Positions 33,707 through 48,700 of a stretch of 64,000 nt of DNA are shown in pieces. A program made the position numbers and the translations under genes. The stretch lies in assembly GCA_947579665.1 (NCBI GenBank), contig OX388350.1, forward strand, positions 86,075,152 through 86,139,151, written 5' to 3'. The first letter of the stretch is position 1, and each line of letters starts with the position of its first letter. This DNA is from Sympetrum striolatum. Its lineage: Eukaryota > Arthropoda > Insecta > Odonata > Libellulidae. The notes beneath the pieces were generated by a model that saw only the letters and a program-made list of their open reading frames with translations, was not told where the DNA came from and did not search any database.

Positions 33707-36700
33707 TAAAATAAAATGTACAAATTGGTACTATATAGGGAAATCTCCCCTAACTGTCATTCATATTTTCGAAAGCAGAAATTTTATAGATCTCTGTTTT
33801 TACGCATAAAAATAAATTCTGGTAAGGTGCCAAAGAAAGTGTAGTTAAGAAATGGCAGTAGCAAAAAGTCTTAAAATATGAAACAATAATTAGGTTATTA
33901 ATTTCCATGAATTACTTACGAAATGAAAATGTATGATCAGAATTTCACATCGCAAACATCAATTGTTGGGTCGTCGGAAAGGATTCCTTAAGATGCAGCT
34001 TTACGGATCCGCTGATATATAAGGTTTTTGTTCATTATTCGGGGTCAAAGTCCACGCTTTGCGTTTGGATAACCAATTTCAATTCAAATTGAATGGAAAA
34101 TCCAATTTCAATTGAATCAGCCAATCACAAGGAATACGAATCAGCATGTTGTTCGACTCGACGAATTACGAACCTTGAATTCAATGCGGATACAGCGAGC
34201 ACTTTACGTGGAGATAAAACGGGAACCCGCCTATAAACAACTGATTAATTTAACTTTGAAAATTTCGCTTATCTGTAATAGACCTTAGTGTATGCGCATT
34301 GCTTTGGTGGAACTTGCAGGCGGCTCTCTTTTGTTTCACTTTGCCGTTGTTTTCCATCCATTTCGAGTTGGTCCTTATCACATAGAAGAGAATTGAATCG
34401 GGTCCTCCTTTGCATTCAATGTTCTTTGGAAGAAGTTGCTCGAGCAATCGCTTTAACGTGAATAGAATTCTGTTGGTTTTCGTCAAGCTCCATTGCCTCT
34501 AATTGCATCCCACTAATTGCGTCTACAGCTTCACCATTGATTCATGTTCAGTTTCCATTTGATCTAATTGAAGATAAACATCAAATAAGGTGATATTTAC
34601 TCATGATGCGTCCGATTGCAAACACGTTAGAGATCTCCTTGGAAGGAGGTGAACTTAAAAAGTAGCACATTCTTTGTGACTTGTCTTTGATCTTGCCGTT
34701 TATGTTTCTCCAATTATGAAGAATAAGAGGCGATAAAGAATCATTATTAACAGATCATTTCCAGAGACTCGGATTTGGTTGGATATGGTCAACTTTCCAC
34801 ACATACTTCCCTATATGGCATAACTCTGAAAACAGTAATGCATCGCGGGATAAAACATTTAGTTTTGTCGAATGTGCCAGAGAAGTTTCTTGTGGAAAAT
34901 ACTAAGGTCATTTATTTAAAATTGTTATACCACCGTTCCACCAAGTAAAGATTGGACATATTAATTTTATTAATATTAATTTGAATCTCTTTATTCGTAC
35001 TTGCATTTTCACGACATCACTTTTTGTAAAATCTAAGATGAATATGTCTTGAAGTGCAGTTTAAAAACTGTAGCAACCCTACTCGTGACAGATAATACCT
35101 AGATCTACTTATATTAAGTAGTTATTTATTAAGAAAACTTTTATTAATTTATTATTGAAATATTTGGATTGCCTTAAGTCAATTATTATTGAATTTTTCT
35201 CATTAAATCGGAAAAATTTATTCAATTTTCATGAAATTTGTTGGACTGAATTATTTTATTAGAAAGATATTATTTCGGTTTTATGTTTGACTAGTGAGTA
35301 TATGAGGAGAAAATGTTCCATTTAAAGTAACTATTTAAACTTTGAAAATATATGGATGGTGAAATTTAGATATTTCCAGATATTACCGGAGTTTACAGAT
35401 GGTCTGAGATGTCTAAGGGAGATGAAATCTCACTCTGGGAGGATATTAATGTTTTCCTAATCATAGGATATTGACTAATAAGAAGAATAATGGTAAATAT
35501 TTTAAATTCATAAAGCTCTCCTTTTGCTATTAAAAAGTAAAAGTAGTGATAGACCGAAACATATATTCCTCTGGCCAAATACTGTAATTTCAAGCGGCTC
35601 TTACTTCATTTTCCTGACTAATTCATTGAAAGGGAAATTCAAATTTTTACTAAGAGACGCGCGACCTGGAATGAAGACATCTCCTTTAGCTGCGAAAGCA
35701 CGCATCCGCGGGGAATCTTTTTGTCTCTCATTTGTCATTTTGTAGCAAACAGTGGAATCAGCTTGTGTCGCCCACCATATTTGTTTATTTATTCCTTTGA
35801 ACGTATTGCTTAGAAAGACAGGCCCGCAAAAGCAAAAAATGTCGTTCTCAATGTGAGAGGTTGTTGAATAGAGAACACAAAGTATGTATGTACTTGATTG
35901 AAGCAAACGAATTTTGTCGGAGAATCGCGCAAAGATATTTTAATTAAAAAGTAAATTTATCAGCTCCATTGAATGCATTATCTTTTCAGGGAATTTCTTT
36001 TTTCAAATTAATATTTTTAAAAATAATAGTTTTTGTATCTTAAGATACCGTATTTGCTCTCTTTTGGCGTTCAAAATTCATGATGACATTTCTTCCTCTA
36101 ACGTACACTCCTGGCCAAAATTAACGCAGCACCGGCCGTAAGGATCGCTAGGAGTGTACATGAGCCTAATAGGATAATTTACATGAGCTAGTGGATAAAA
36201 ATCAAGATTCCTCTAAGATTCGGACATGTAAATTGTTTTTAGGACACAACCATCACGCCGAGTGGAGTAATATGAATTATATTCATTTTCTCTTCCTTAA
36301 TTTGGATTTCGGTTTATCTCAACAGGATTGCACCCAAGGCTAGTTTGGCATGATACTTTCACGAACGGCTTTACTTAAATACAGGTTGTTCAACCACCTC
36401 GTGCGATTATGATTCATATACTAAAATGTGAGTCACCTCCACCAATCACAGCGGCGAATTAATTTTTTATTTACCACCTTCCAATTCGCTGACTTGGGAG
36501 CGATTATCGTTATCTTCACTGTGATTTATAAGTGAATATTTAATAAGAAGTTTAGGCTATTCATGAGGTTGAGAATATATAAAGTGAGGAGGGAAAGATT
36601 TATAATGACTCTGGGAAGATTTGAAGAAGTAGTAACTGAGTTATTACCGAATGAGCTTGTTCCATAAATATTTCCTGATCGATTTCCAATAAAACACATT

Positions 36701-38779
36701 TTATTTGAATGGGAATTTATTTCTTCGGAAACGGCCCGTATATCTTAGCAAATTTGTTAATCGTGTTTCAGTTTGAACTCTACGTATGTCATAGGTGATT
36801 TTTTTGTACAACACATGTTCTCAGGACCTGTTTTACATCATTAATTCACGGATATCTTCCCTACGGGTTCATGATCGGTTGCCCTTATCCAGAATTTTCA
36901 AACTTCTATTCAATAAGGAGACAACCTATTTTCTCGTAATTACAACTAACGTTGGCTTGTGGAACACATCGTTAAGTGGACTTAGGGGTGAATCCATTGC
37001 AGTACTAATGAGAATGCTTACGCTTACAGGATTAAATCCAAAGTAGAGAACGGGGTCACGGTGTGAGAATCTTAATGAGAGAAATAAATAAAGAGGAAGT
37101 TAGATGGCGGCACTTGGTTTGTCTAGAACAATTTCCGGAGAGATTATGGTGTAACGAGAGGGTGATTTACATTAGATAGTTCAGGAGGAAGGAGTAGGTA
37201 TCTCTAAGAGGGCGTGGTTCTATTATACAATGAACCATAGTTAACTGGCGTTGAAGTCGGAGTACTGTAGCCTAATAATGTTGAAATAAATCATCATCAT
37301 TTGGAATACGGCGTTTACGAGTAGGTAAAGCGTTGATAATTTGGCAGTGTAATGGAGAAGCTGATCAAGTTACCAGGTATTTCCATTGAGATATTAATTA
37401 AACTTTTATGTCATCCCACAATTTGCGCCTGGGGAAAAGATAATTTAAAACTAATATTAACTTCACCTTTCTCAGAAATTGTGATCGATTACCCCAATAA
37501 TCTTTTTGACGTAGCATTGATCGCGACTTTATATTTTTTTTTGAAAGGCGGCCAACGGATGTGCTACTGATGTGTTTTATAGCCTTGCTTTATGTTCGGA
37601 GGCAAAGAATCGTAACTATATTTATAGCCTTTTGTTTACATTCCTAAATTGGCCAATGGCTGCTAAACCACGGTCGGAAAAGTTTATCTCCGAGGTGATA
37701 ATGGATGATAATTTGTGGTCTACTATGAACTTCTAAGTATGTTTTAGGGATTATCACGAAGTTTCATTATTCCAAAATTATCTCACTGAAACCATTGAAA
37801 ATAACGTGGATTCAGTGAAGATGGTGCAGTTATAGAATTAATTTGTTGAAGATTCTCTACCCAACAAATGTCACAACCGTACTTAATTATTCATCGTCCT
37901 CTGTCATCCATATCCAACTGTCATCGTCCGCTACGCATCCACGCCCATTCACTCATTCTATTAATAACTACTCATTCCTTCGCTCTTCTTCTTCCACATT
38001 ACATTGTGGTTGTGTCATCCCTCTTCTCCAAATTCTTCGTGCATTGGCTTCCTGCCGTATCAATAGGACAAAGAACAACCTTTCTCACAGACATATCCAG
38101 TATCTTGACACTTACATCCAAAATCCACTTGGCGTCTCGACCAAGGAAATGAGTGATTTAAGACACTTGGGTAATTACCTTAGGCTGCAATAACTGCTGC
38201 TGCTGCGTACATGCTTTGGGTTGCTGATGACGGCCTTTTGAAGGTCGCTCTTTAAGAGAAGACTGTGTATCCATCTTTATGCTTCAAACAAGATCACGCT
38301 GTGCGGATGTTTTGTGAAAAACTTTGCATGTGAATGATTGCTAGAGAATAGAATCTATTATGACGTCATTTATAACTTGGTTGACCAATTATCTAAGAAA
38401 TGGAGCATTTCTAATCTGTGAAAGGGAAAAAAATTTCCAAAGAAAACAGAAAAGAAAAAAATTTCATTATATCATTTCAGTTCTATTTATTTTTTGGAGA
38501 AGTCTTTGATTGAATAAAGCACCTTTTTGATGATATAAACGAAAATTCCCAAAACGACACTTCCACCGCACGAGCAGTTCACTTATTAAGGTTGACTAGA
38601 TTAAATTATGTAATAATTATTAAGTTATTTTTGCCATAATTAACGTGATCCCTTACCGTCGTTATTTATTAAATGCTTTAATTTATATCAAAATTGTTTA
38701 AGGATTAAAATTCAGCCGTTTCCCTCTCTCTAATCGAGGATATCGAGGATCAACTAGTTCGTATTTACAACATAATTTC
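33707..38779. other. Non-coding stretch, no gene recognised
   Basis: No gene was recognised. Near 34075-34130 there are nested short palindromes (TTTCAATTCAAATTGAAT region). At 37230-37300 the sequence ends in CCTAATAATG and ATAAATCATCATCAT, which looks like a LINE 3' terminus, but no coding part was found before it. A pyrimidine-rich part lies at 37860-38050. Frames at 35601-35906, 36795-37046 and 37352-37570 have no supporting pattern. Confidence 0.5.
36103..36159. repeat. Short Tc1-end-like inverted repeat
   Basis: Perfect 10-bp arms, GTACACTCCT (36103-36112) and AGGAGTGTAC (36150-36159), enclose CTGGCCAAAATTAACGCAGC and a short remainder. The left side resembles the terminal sequence of Tc1-like transposons (TACA-TC-CTGGCCAAAATTA type). 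It may be two Tc1 ends left after an internal deletion, with TA dinucleotides at both edges, or a chance hairpin. Confidence 0.4.
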
Positions 38780-39340
38780 AGGTAAACATGGTTGGGAAGC
38801 TTTTAAAAATGCTATGGAGGAACCAGAATTCCGTGAGAAAGATAACCATGATTATAAAATTAAGCCTCGGCGGCAAAGAACGGACGTCGCGAAATATTAT
38901 TTTCGTAACAGAGGCATTTCAGAATGGAATAAGTTACCTGGATTTACTCTTTATTACTTTACGCTCTTAAGCCCCTTGTCTAAAAATACAAAATCTTTTA
39001 AAAATAAATTTTTTAATGTACTGTAGTAGATAATACATTTTATTACAGTGCAGTACAGCGTATTATAGAATTTAAGGGGATTTTAGTTATGTGAAGTTTC
39101 TGTTTGAAGTAAGGGATTGCTTGGCAGGGTAATGTACGGTGGGTGGTACCTGGTACCGCTACGGTACCCGAGAAGGCCTGTCATGAACCCCGAAAAATCC
39201 AGAAATAACAATTTATATGTCATATGTATAAGTAAGTATTTAGTTTTTTGTAAATGATTATGTAGAATAACTGCCTGGATGTAGAAAAACTGCCACCTGG
39301 CTTACAGTCTACTTGTAGTTTATGAAATAATAATAATAAC
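38780..39340 (+). pseudogene. LINE 3' end: RT C-terminus and 3' UTR
   Basis: The frame through 38814-39026 ends in the pattern that closes CR1/Jockey-type reverse transcriptase proteins: HDYKIKPRRQRTDVAKYYF, then NRGISEWNKLP and SFKNKFFNVL before the stop. It is open upstream at least to about 38780 (GKHGWEAFKNA). The 3' UTR runs to an (AAT)n tail near 39325-39340, as is usual for these elements. All catalytic domains are missing, so this is a 5'-truncated dead copy. No clear target duplication was identified. Confidence 0.8.
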
Positions 39341-42300
39341 CCATCCATATCTACTTTAGCCTCCAATTCTCACAATTTTGCAAGGAGCCATTCAGTTTCA
39401 AATTAATCAACAGAAAAGACTTTAAGTGACATTCTGTTGAAATTTAAAATGAAAAACTTAAATGAAACCAGTGAATATGTAAAAATATAGGAATTTTGGG
39501 AAAATATCGGTCGGTGAGACTAGGTTAAACATTTACATTAAGCATCACTGGTATGAAACTTTAAGAGATTTGTATTTTAATAAGAGCGTTGTTTGAGAAC
39601 GAATAACTCTTTCTTTCCGAAGTAACACCCGAGTCCAAACTGAACCCAAGAGACTGCCAGCTTAACCTCTACTTAACTGAACTAAGAAATGGGGCATGGA
39701 CTATTCAGTCCTGGAAGACCATATCCGTAAAATAGTCAAAAATACGATTAGCTATAACGCGCCTGCATCGTAGAACTGGTGACTGCTACAGATGAAACAT
39801 TTTATGGTAATAAACTATTAAAGGTGCACTTCAGGATAATACGTTTTTAGCATATATGAAGAAAACGGCAATTATTTTGAAAACACACTGAAAATAAGCT
39901 TACAAAAATAAGGAAACAAGATAACGTGAAATTATATTTGGAGCACAATATCTTGGAAGTGATAAAGTTTGCTGCTTCAATTGAGATTAGGTGCCTTTTC
40001 GATATAAGGAGATTTGAAAGAGATAAGACGAGGGAATATCATTAGAAGAGATACTCAGAGGGACTCAACAACGAAAGATGAATATCGTGACGAGGCAGTA
40101 TTGTCGGCAACAAAAGAACTTTGATTTGTCATTCTAAGTGCCCCGTGGATGTTGATGCCCATCTTCTGCATCGCTGCGTCAGAATTAACTACGGACTGCT
40201 CTTTGGTTTTATAGCCCTTTATCCTTCCCCATATCCCAATTTCAATTAACTCCCATCGCTTCCAATTCCACTCGACCCTTCATTTCCTCCAACTCTTCCA
40301 ATTGTCTCTCACCTCAACAGTTGTCCGTTATCTTCATAACGATCGCTCTTTGATTCCACACATTTCCCTCATTCGTAAGGAAATTTCACTTTTAATATTA
40401 CAACCACAAGATGAATGTTATCTCCCGCTTTCGTTCCTTTTTTCTATTTGATCTAAACAGCGGGTGATTCCAAGGAGTAGACAAGAAACAATAGATTAGG
40501 AAACTACGTGCAAATTATAGGCTAGCTTTGATACATGGGTTAATATAGCTCTTAAATGTCGATTATCTTGAATATATTTACTAAACTAAACAATTAAAAT
40601 TACTCTAGGTGAATTAAAAATAAATAAGAAAGAATTTGATATCTAATAGTTTTTCTAGTTCTAATATTTTTTTACTATTAGTATAACTTAATTCAAAATA
40701 ATTGTTACGAATATTTTATTATACACAATTGCCTAAGATATGCAATACCAAATACACGATTTTTCACAAAGTTAAAACTGTTTATAATTTTTCATACCAT
40801 AGTATCTTAACTTTTTACTATCCTTATACCCCCAAACAATCTGAGAAAATTGAATATTCCGAACTATCCCGCCTTACCCTAAACGTCTAGGATAAAAAGA
40901 AAGATCGATTTGGCAAACAACAAATGGAGGTTTAAATTGGAAAGTGGAACAGAGAAGTCATATTGAACTAACTCAGGCGTATTTACTACATTTTTGTGAA
41001 GTCGCATACAACTCCACGGCCTTCAAAAGAAAGATTCAGGTTTATGGATATGGAAGCGTAAAATGCAAGCCCTCGTTTAGCCGTGGTGAGCGAGGGAAAA
41101 ACTTTTCCAATTTTGAAGTGCAAAATGCATATAGGAAGAACTTAGAAGAAAAGGAAATTCGAAACATGGGATATTCAGAATTAAAGAATGAAACTGGTTC
41201 AGCGTGAATATTGCTAAGAGTGGTGAAAAGCACCGGCGCATAAATTTGAAGTTAGAAATAAAAATATATCACTGTAGTCAAAAAATAAAAGAAATACCGA
41301 AGAATAATTTGAGCACACATTTCGAAATATAATTATTTAAGTATTCTAGGCTACTATTTTACGGTGGAAGTGCAATGAAGGACATGTGCGGGATGTTCGT
41401 AATTTGCTATTCAATCCGATATTAAAAACAATTTATATTTAGGGATGGGATAGATATAAGGAATGGGACGTTTCGCCACCATGAATATTTGAGGTATCAA
41501 ATACAACATATAAATTTAGATGATTTTGGATTTTTTTCGGAAAGTTACATAAAAATCGAGACCCAATATAAATAATCAAAATAAAGGTCAGTAAATGAGG
41601 AGATTGTGAGTTGTGGTTTTTGTTTCCAAACGGAATGGCCTGAATTGTGCTGGTGTGGGTTGTGTTGGAGGAAGGTAATTAGAGGCTCATAAAAAGGCGC
41701 TTTGGATCCCCCATGAATTATTTATTAGTCAATAATTCATCGATACAATGATAATAACAAACAGAAATAGAAAGAGGCAAACAGTCGGCGAAGAGCAGCC
41801 TTAATTCTATCAGTATAGGCTTAATTCTATCAGTTGCTTCAGAAAGGTCTTATAAGGTAAGACCACAATATTTAATTTCAACTCAGCATTTTACTTCATC
41901 AGAGGATGCTATGAACCGTCATAAAGTTTGTTCATTTTATTCTACAACTCCTATATCTGATAACGAAAAATAAACTAAAAATATATGTAGAACTATAAGA
42001 TATCTTCAAACACCATAGGCGTATGAAACTATGAATATTGCCGCGTTGAAGTTTCTGAAAGTTTACGAAATAAAACTATAATAATATGATCTAAAATTAG
42101 TTAGCCGAGACTGATAAAAGAAAAAAATGTCATATTTAGCCATAGGGACTGATATTTCCTTGGAAGCAAATTAGTATTTTTTCATACTTAAAATGATAAA
42201 GTTGACCTCAAAAATGAGTAATGAAGGCTATTGTTGAGAGCAAAACAGTGATAATGAACACAAAGATGCAAAACGAGTTCTTCTGGTCATTTATGGCGGG

Positions 42301-42589
42301 ACCCTCATTTGCCTTCTTTTTATATGAACTTGGACGAGAGATGTTCCATGAAGCAGGAAGTAAAGAAAAAAGTAGCTGAAGCATATTACGTCGGATGAGA
42401 TGCATTTGGACCCAACTGATAACATATCTTGTTTCCACTCCACCTTTGGCTGTTTCTAAAGTATGATGCAGTAAATTCTCTACAAAAACTCAGAAGTTTC
42501 CACAAGAGATACGTAATACATCTGTCATTAGTTTCATAAATATCAAATATGTGTATACATTTTCTATCTTCCCCTCCCCATTTCATACG
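39341..42589. other. Non-coding stretch, no gene recognised
   Basis: A pyrimidine-rich part lies at 40200-40450, and a small tandem duplication of TTAATTCTATCAGT lies near 41801-41834. Open frames at 40702-40890 and 40944-41233 carry no recognised motif. Confidence 0.5.
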
Positions 42590-42725
42590 ACGATTACTGT
42601 TTTTGCATTGGTTAAAGGTAGGTTGACAAAGTAGGCCATTTTGCCAATGGGCTTCCACCGGGAATCGAACTCGGGGCCAGGTTCTCCAAAGCCGAACGCG
42701 CTGCAAACTTGGCAATCTGGGAGCC
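42590..42725 (-). mobile_element. tRNA-derived SINE, minus strand
   Basis: On the minus strand the sequence begins GTGGGCTCCCAGATTGCCAA, continues GTTTGCAGCGCGTTCGGC, and carries the B-box-like GAGTTCGATTCCCGGTGG, followed by a non-tRNA body towards 42590. The A-box region is degenerate. It is a different sequence from the 18332/33503 family. The long minus-strand frame 42386-42715 is a shadow of it. Confidence 0.65.
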
Positions 42726-45700
42726 CACAGCCATTATTTATAATTAAATTTTACAAAGGAAAAGGTCTACTTAGGAAAGTGAACAATTAATTTCAATGCA
42801 ATTTTAAGATATATTTTTAAAACGGAATAGCTATACATATATTAAAATGAATGACTGAATTATGATGTATTCGCAAATAAAAATAAGGATATTCTATCTA
42901 AATGAAACAACGTCATTTTGTCTTGATGTTACATGCTACGTACTTACATTAACGCATATTTTAACCAATTCAATAAAATAACAGATACTTTTTCATTGAG
43001 ATTCCTTTGTATAATCTTTAAGCTATTTCTTTGAATTTTTAGAGAGAAGGAAATATTTTCTTCTCTTAGATTTCAAAAAAGGTTATCTTATAATCATAAC
43101 TGTAATATCAACACCTCTTTATCGAAAAGAGGTGGCTTCGGTTATTTTGTCTCAGCAATTTTGAATTGAATAATATATTACGAGCGCAATCATTCCATTG
43201 TCTGGTAGTGAATACATCTTTTTTTTTAAGAGGAAAACTGAATCCCATCCTTTCGACTCAGTCATGTCATTTGTTTGTTGCTGGAGTTCTCTAAAGGCTT
43301 CAGTAAGTATTCAGTATTCAGTAAGTCTCTTTGACCTGAAGAAAATTTCTAAACCGTCCAATAACAATCAGTCACCTTTGATAATGTCCTATTTTCTGGA
43401 AATCAGACTGAATGAAAAACACTTCTTACTGAAGTGGAATTTAGTCCAACAGCACTAACGGTGATGCCGTAGCGACCCTCACATCAAACGTGAAATAAAT
43501 GTCCTACTTCTAATCTTGCAAGTCAGGGAATCGAGTCAAACTCGATTGTCAAATGAAACCACAGCACAATGTCGATTCGTCACTCATCAGAGCAGCGTGC
43601 AATAAATTAAAGGACATCGGTCGTCCCCAATTGGGTCGTCAGAGATGCAGAACCCCTGCGTTTTTCCTCTTTCACGTAATCGGACAGCTGTTTTTAAATG
43701 ATCGAGGTGGAACTCTACACTCTTATCCATATAAATGTCATATCGGAACTCTATCGCTTTTCGGAGAAGATCGATGGTCTATTTGTGATCCCGGAGAATT
43801 TCATTTCGGAATATTTTTAGCGCTCAGTGAGGAATGGATCAGGGGAGAGCGTATGCAAGGTCGAGGATGAATCCGAGAGGCATTTTGGTCGACGTTGATG
43901 GATATGACTGCGTTCGAGGAGAGTGCACATTGTGAGTTGGAAATGGACGAATCCAAGGGGTCTATCTAATGGGAAAATAAGAGCTTTAAAAGGGTCATAC
44001 GGCGATGGAATTGTTGGTTCTTTTGGAAGATATTTGCTGGTGTATATTCGAAGAAATTTCAAATGAAACACAATTGTAGATTATCATAATTTGGAAATCA
44101 ATTACAGCTTACCATCTAAAAACTTCACAGATAAAATATAAAAAATATAGCACAATAAGATTATATAGCACATTAAATTTTTTACGTAATTGAATGAAAA
44201 GTGAGAATAATTGTACCGTACAAGAGGGAAAGAGAATATATTTTAGGTATAAAATAGTGTAAAAATTGAAAATCAACAGAGATTATGAAGGAAACGTGTT
44301 TTGACCAGGTTACATAATCAAATTGAATTCGATTGTTTTCATAGAATGCTGGTTACTAAAATGTTTCACTCCATGTGGTACTAATAAGAATGAAAAGAAA
44401 AGAAAATATTAGTTGATAATAAAGGTATTGCTCACGGGGGGCAAAGTTGAGTGATTAACTATCATCTTTGAGTCAATCCAGGACAAATTAAATATATATA
44501 AAATATATAAACAAATAGATATAAGATATCTTTAGTTTCCACATTAACCAGAAGATAACATAGCATTTAAAAGTTAAATTTGAGGATACTGATGAAAGTT
44601 AGAGGTTTAATGAATTGACCATTTGAGGGTTACAAGGAACCAAGATGTAAATGTAGTATAAGATTCGCTACTAAGCATAAAAAAGCACAGCTATTTTTAG
44701 CTACTAAGCATAAAAAAGACTCTAAGAAATCTAATAAAATTCCTTATGTAAGAAAATATTTAATTTAGAACTTGACAATAAGTATATGCAATGCACCTTA
44801 TGTTCTAAAGTATTTGAGAAACGGGCATTTCATTGGGAGCGTGCGAGCCGAATTCAGCATTTTTTTGACAAATTTGTCAGTCCGCCATTTTAAAAATATT
44901 TGCATATTGGCTAATAAATTAATTAAAAATAAATAAATAAATAGTTTCAAATATCTATAAAATATTATTATTTTGTTCGCTTTGGCATGGAATTGACCCC
45001 TCAGCAATGTGAATACGGTATCCTGAGACATACGCAACCAGCAAAACAGAAACGTATAATATGCTGCATCTTGTAGATGGTACGGGGCAAAATACGATAC
45101 CACTGACTAATATGGTGTAGACAACAAATAGGCAAAATAAAAATCACGGGAAAGATGGTGATAAGTACCTTAACGGTTTTTTAAAACAGTGTACGTATTA
45201 CCCCATTTTGCCCAAGGGGTGGTGCAAAATGGGGTACAATATTACAATGATGAGAAAGTGGACTTAAAAAATAACTTAAAATCCTTTAAAATTAAAAGAT
45301 AACTTAAGTAGAGCATGAAATACAGCCATTCTCTTAATACACATATGTGAGTGGCTTCGTCGCCTTCACTATCTATTACGACACACACATTGTTTGTCCA
45401 CTTAATGGCAACTGGTACATCTTATCCAGCCTTCCGCTGAATAGTCATGATAGTAAAGACAGTCGTCGTCTTCTTCACTGTCACTAGAAGATGGAGAATC
45501 AGTTATCCTGTGGTTATCCCGGTAGTGTCCCGTTATTTCCCACTCGTTCTGCCCCAAAACCTTATTTTTAGGTTAACCAATTCTATCTCGACTTTATCCT
45601 AGCCTAATAAACATTGAAACCATACAGAAACGTAGATTATGATTCATTTAATAGAATGATAGAATTAGTAGTTAAGTATTTCAATGAATTACTAATTACA

Positions 45701-48700
45701 TACATCAGGAGTTGATGCTCCAAATTACAAAAACGAACACTGAAAGTTCGACGTAGTGTTCTAAAACACAAAGGAGCATGGAATTGTGGAAATAGCCTGC
45801 ACACTAGTCCGGAAAAGCAATTCAACATAGATGAGTAATTTTCCCCTTACGTAAAATAACTAATTGGTCTAAAGAAATCCGGTATCCCGTACTGTGCCAC
45901 GTTTCCCTGTATCTGCCCGTAGTTTATAGCGTGCGATTTCCATATCCGTGTTTACGCAACGTAAACTAATGCCTAAATTGAATTTCTATGCCATACTCTA
46001 TTGCTCAGCTTCTTTGACTGGTTCTAAGAGAAAAGTTAGGCTAATTTATTCACCATATACTTGTTCATTTTGAAAGCAGAGGAGGGAAGTACGTGAGGTG
46101 TGAATGGATAGATCGTCAATACAAAAAACACTAAGATTAATGTTAGCGCTCCTTATCTCTGTTTATATGCTTTAAATAAAAAATAAAACAGACATTTGCA
46201 GGTGTATATCCCATTTTCAGAATCATATGATAAGTAAAAAATAAATATATAATAAATAATATGTATTATATATTTAACTATATTGCCTGTAGATAATTTT
46301 CTTTTTGATCTAATTATCTAAATGATTAGTGGATGATAATATATATCTCGGATTCTAGTAATATATGCCTGCAAAATTTCTTTATTTAAACTTGTTTAAG
46401 AATCAAATATCATCAAAGGTCATTGTCATTGTTTTGAGTTTCAAGCCGTCCTCATTCGAAGAACTTCAATATTTTCGAATCCTTTTGTAGTTCTTTAGCT
46501 GTACCCTTTAATCGATAAGAGCGAAAGTTTCTTCCACCTCTTGCTTTCCTTCCGTGCAATTGATCGCAGAAACACTTTTTTAAAGAAGACCTTCGATTTC
46601 AGAACCGCGGGTTTACTCAAAATATGACTACAACCGCTATCTCGTCCAATGTCCTTTCTTCACGAAATTCATCATCCTGACAAGAGAGGTCGTTCTGTCG
46701 TCCTCTTTTCCGTAGCGGAAGCCGCTCTTCATTTGTCCTATTTGTTTTATTTGCCCACTCCGTCGGTGTTAAAAACGGCTTTTGATTCATTGATACTAAC
46801 GAGACACGGAAGGAAGCGGTTTTTACAGCCCCCTCTTGGCATCTAAACGGTTGAATGAGCAAATCTAACATCCATCCCTATATATTTATTTATTAACAAT
46901 ATAAAAGTATTGTTTCATAAAAGAGCGTTTTTTGGAATGGCCATACCAATAATATCCTCAGTTCCTTCCAAGAAAAAAGATATTATTTTATGAGGTATAT
47001 GAGCAAACAATTTGATACAAAAAGGTATGATTTGATCAGATAATAGGACAACGCATTATTTTTTTAAGTTCAGCGTTGCCTTAATTGACTTGTTTTAGGT
47101 AGTTGTGAAGTCAAAGTGATGCTGGATGACTTTGTGTTGAACGATCCATTGGATATGGGTTTTATTGCTTGGTTTAAGCTTTTCGATAAGATTTCCATAT
47201 CAGATTTAGTACAATTACGTAAGATAACGATTTTTATTTATTAGTATACTTTAAGAATGTGGTAATGTTAAGTACACAATTAGTGAAAAAGCTTTAGTAT
47301 AAGTTTTTTAGCTAGTAGTTTGCTGTCACTTGTCATTCACTTACCTACAACTTGTGTTACATCATTACAATTGTTTGTTATCACATCATGTAAACTATCA
47401 ATATAAAAATATTTTTAGATAGCACTTAAATTTATCAGTGACATTTCATTTTCGTTTTCAATTATTTTCAAGTTAATAACTGCTTATTCTTATCACAGTT
47501 TAATTCTTATTAAAAATAAGGTATTTATTCATTACATATTTCACTGAGTTTTAAATGACGAAAAATACAAATCAAGAAATGTTAAGATTTATTTCCACCT
47601 TCAATTAACTATCGAATGCAGCCCACCAAATTATAATCAATATGCTTTGTTCGGACACCCTAGAAAGCCATGAAAACCTTTTTAAATGAAACCAAAGTCC
47701 TTCGTGACTTCTGCCTGAAGATTTTAATTGTTTGGGCCACAGAACGGCATTTACCAGTTGATTAAATTTGATGATAGCCATTCTCTGGCAATAAAATTTC
47801 GTTCATTGGAACTCGGTGTAAACTCCATAGGGCTTTTGGTTTGATACTAAAACATTCTTCAAATTTGATCAAAATCACGATCAGCAGATGCATTTTTTTT
47901 CGAAGTGGTTTGGATTCTTGTAAATAATGAGCGAAAAAGTGGTAGAAAATTTTTTTCCGATGAGAATTTGTGTGATAATGAAAATACTTAGACTGGAAAC
48001 TAGAAGATCGAAGCTTGAGAGGTAAAAATATTTGTATGGATGCAAATACGTCGTATTTAAGGATAGAACTGATGGAAGAGTTCATAATACAGTTTTACTA
48101 AAATTAGGACGAAGGATTAATTTCGACTTGAGTGTTTCATTGCAAGATTGGTTGACAATACCCAATCAAATCGGAAACAGAGTATTTCCTATAAGTAAAA
48201 TAGGAAAAAACCGAAAAAATACAATCTTATGGTTTTCTTCCTGCGATTTTTTATTTAAGTTTTAAATCGAAAGAATTCTCCGCGCTATTTTTATGGAAAT
48301 ATTAACTTAAGTACAGATTTAGTACCACAAGATACTTCGCTTGAATACATTGTAAATTATAAGGAAATAAAGAATTTTAAAGTTAATTTGCGTCAATATT
48401 TTAAGCTAACATGATTCATCTATATCGAATCTTTGTTTTCGTGAAAGTAAACAATCCTTAAGTTTCCAAATTTTGTTACTTATATATTTAGTTACTTAGA
48501 TTTCAATTTACCTCTTCAATTCATTTGTAGCAGAAATTTAATTTTGCTCTTTTGTGCCGAACATGATGAAAAAATCATGTTTGCGTAAGCATTCAATATT
48601 TCAGAAAACACTCATTTTTTAAGATAAGGAGTAAAATACTGATGAGAGGAAAAAGGGATTCCATCGTAAATGGAAATTGAGCGCTCCGTAGATGGTATTT

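Noticed and set aside
33490..33723. 77-codon minus-strand frame
   Set aside because: Reverse reading of the tRNA-derived SINE at 33503-33706.
37230..37300. LINE 3' terminus ending in ATCATCATCAT
   Set aside because: Only a suggestive tail; no coding remnant precedes it, so not listed as an element.
42386..42715. 109-codon minus-strand frame beginning MPSLQRVRLWRTW
   Set aside because: Starts in a tRNA-like SINE head; no protein family.
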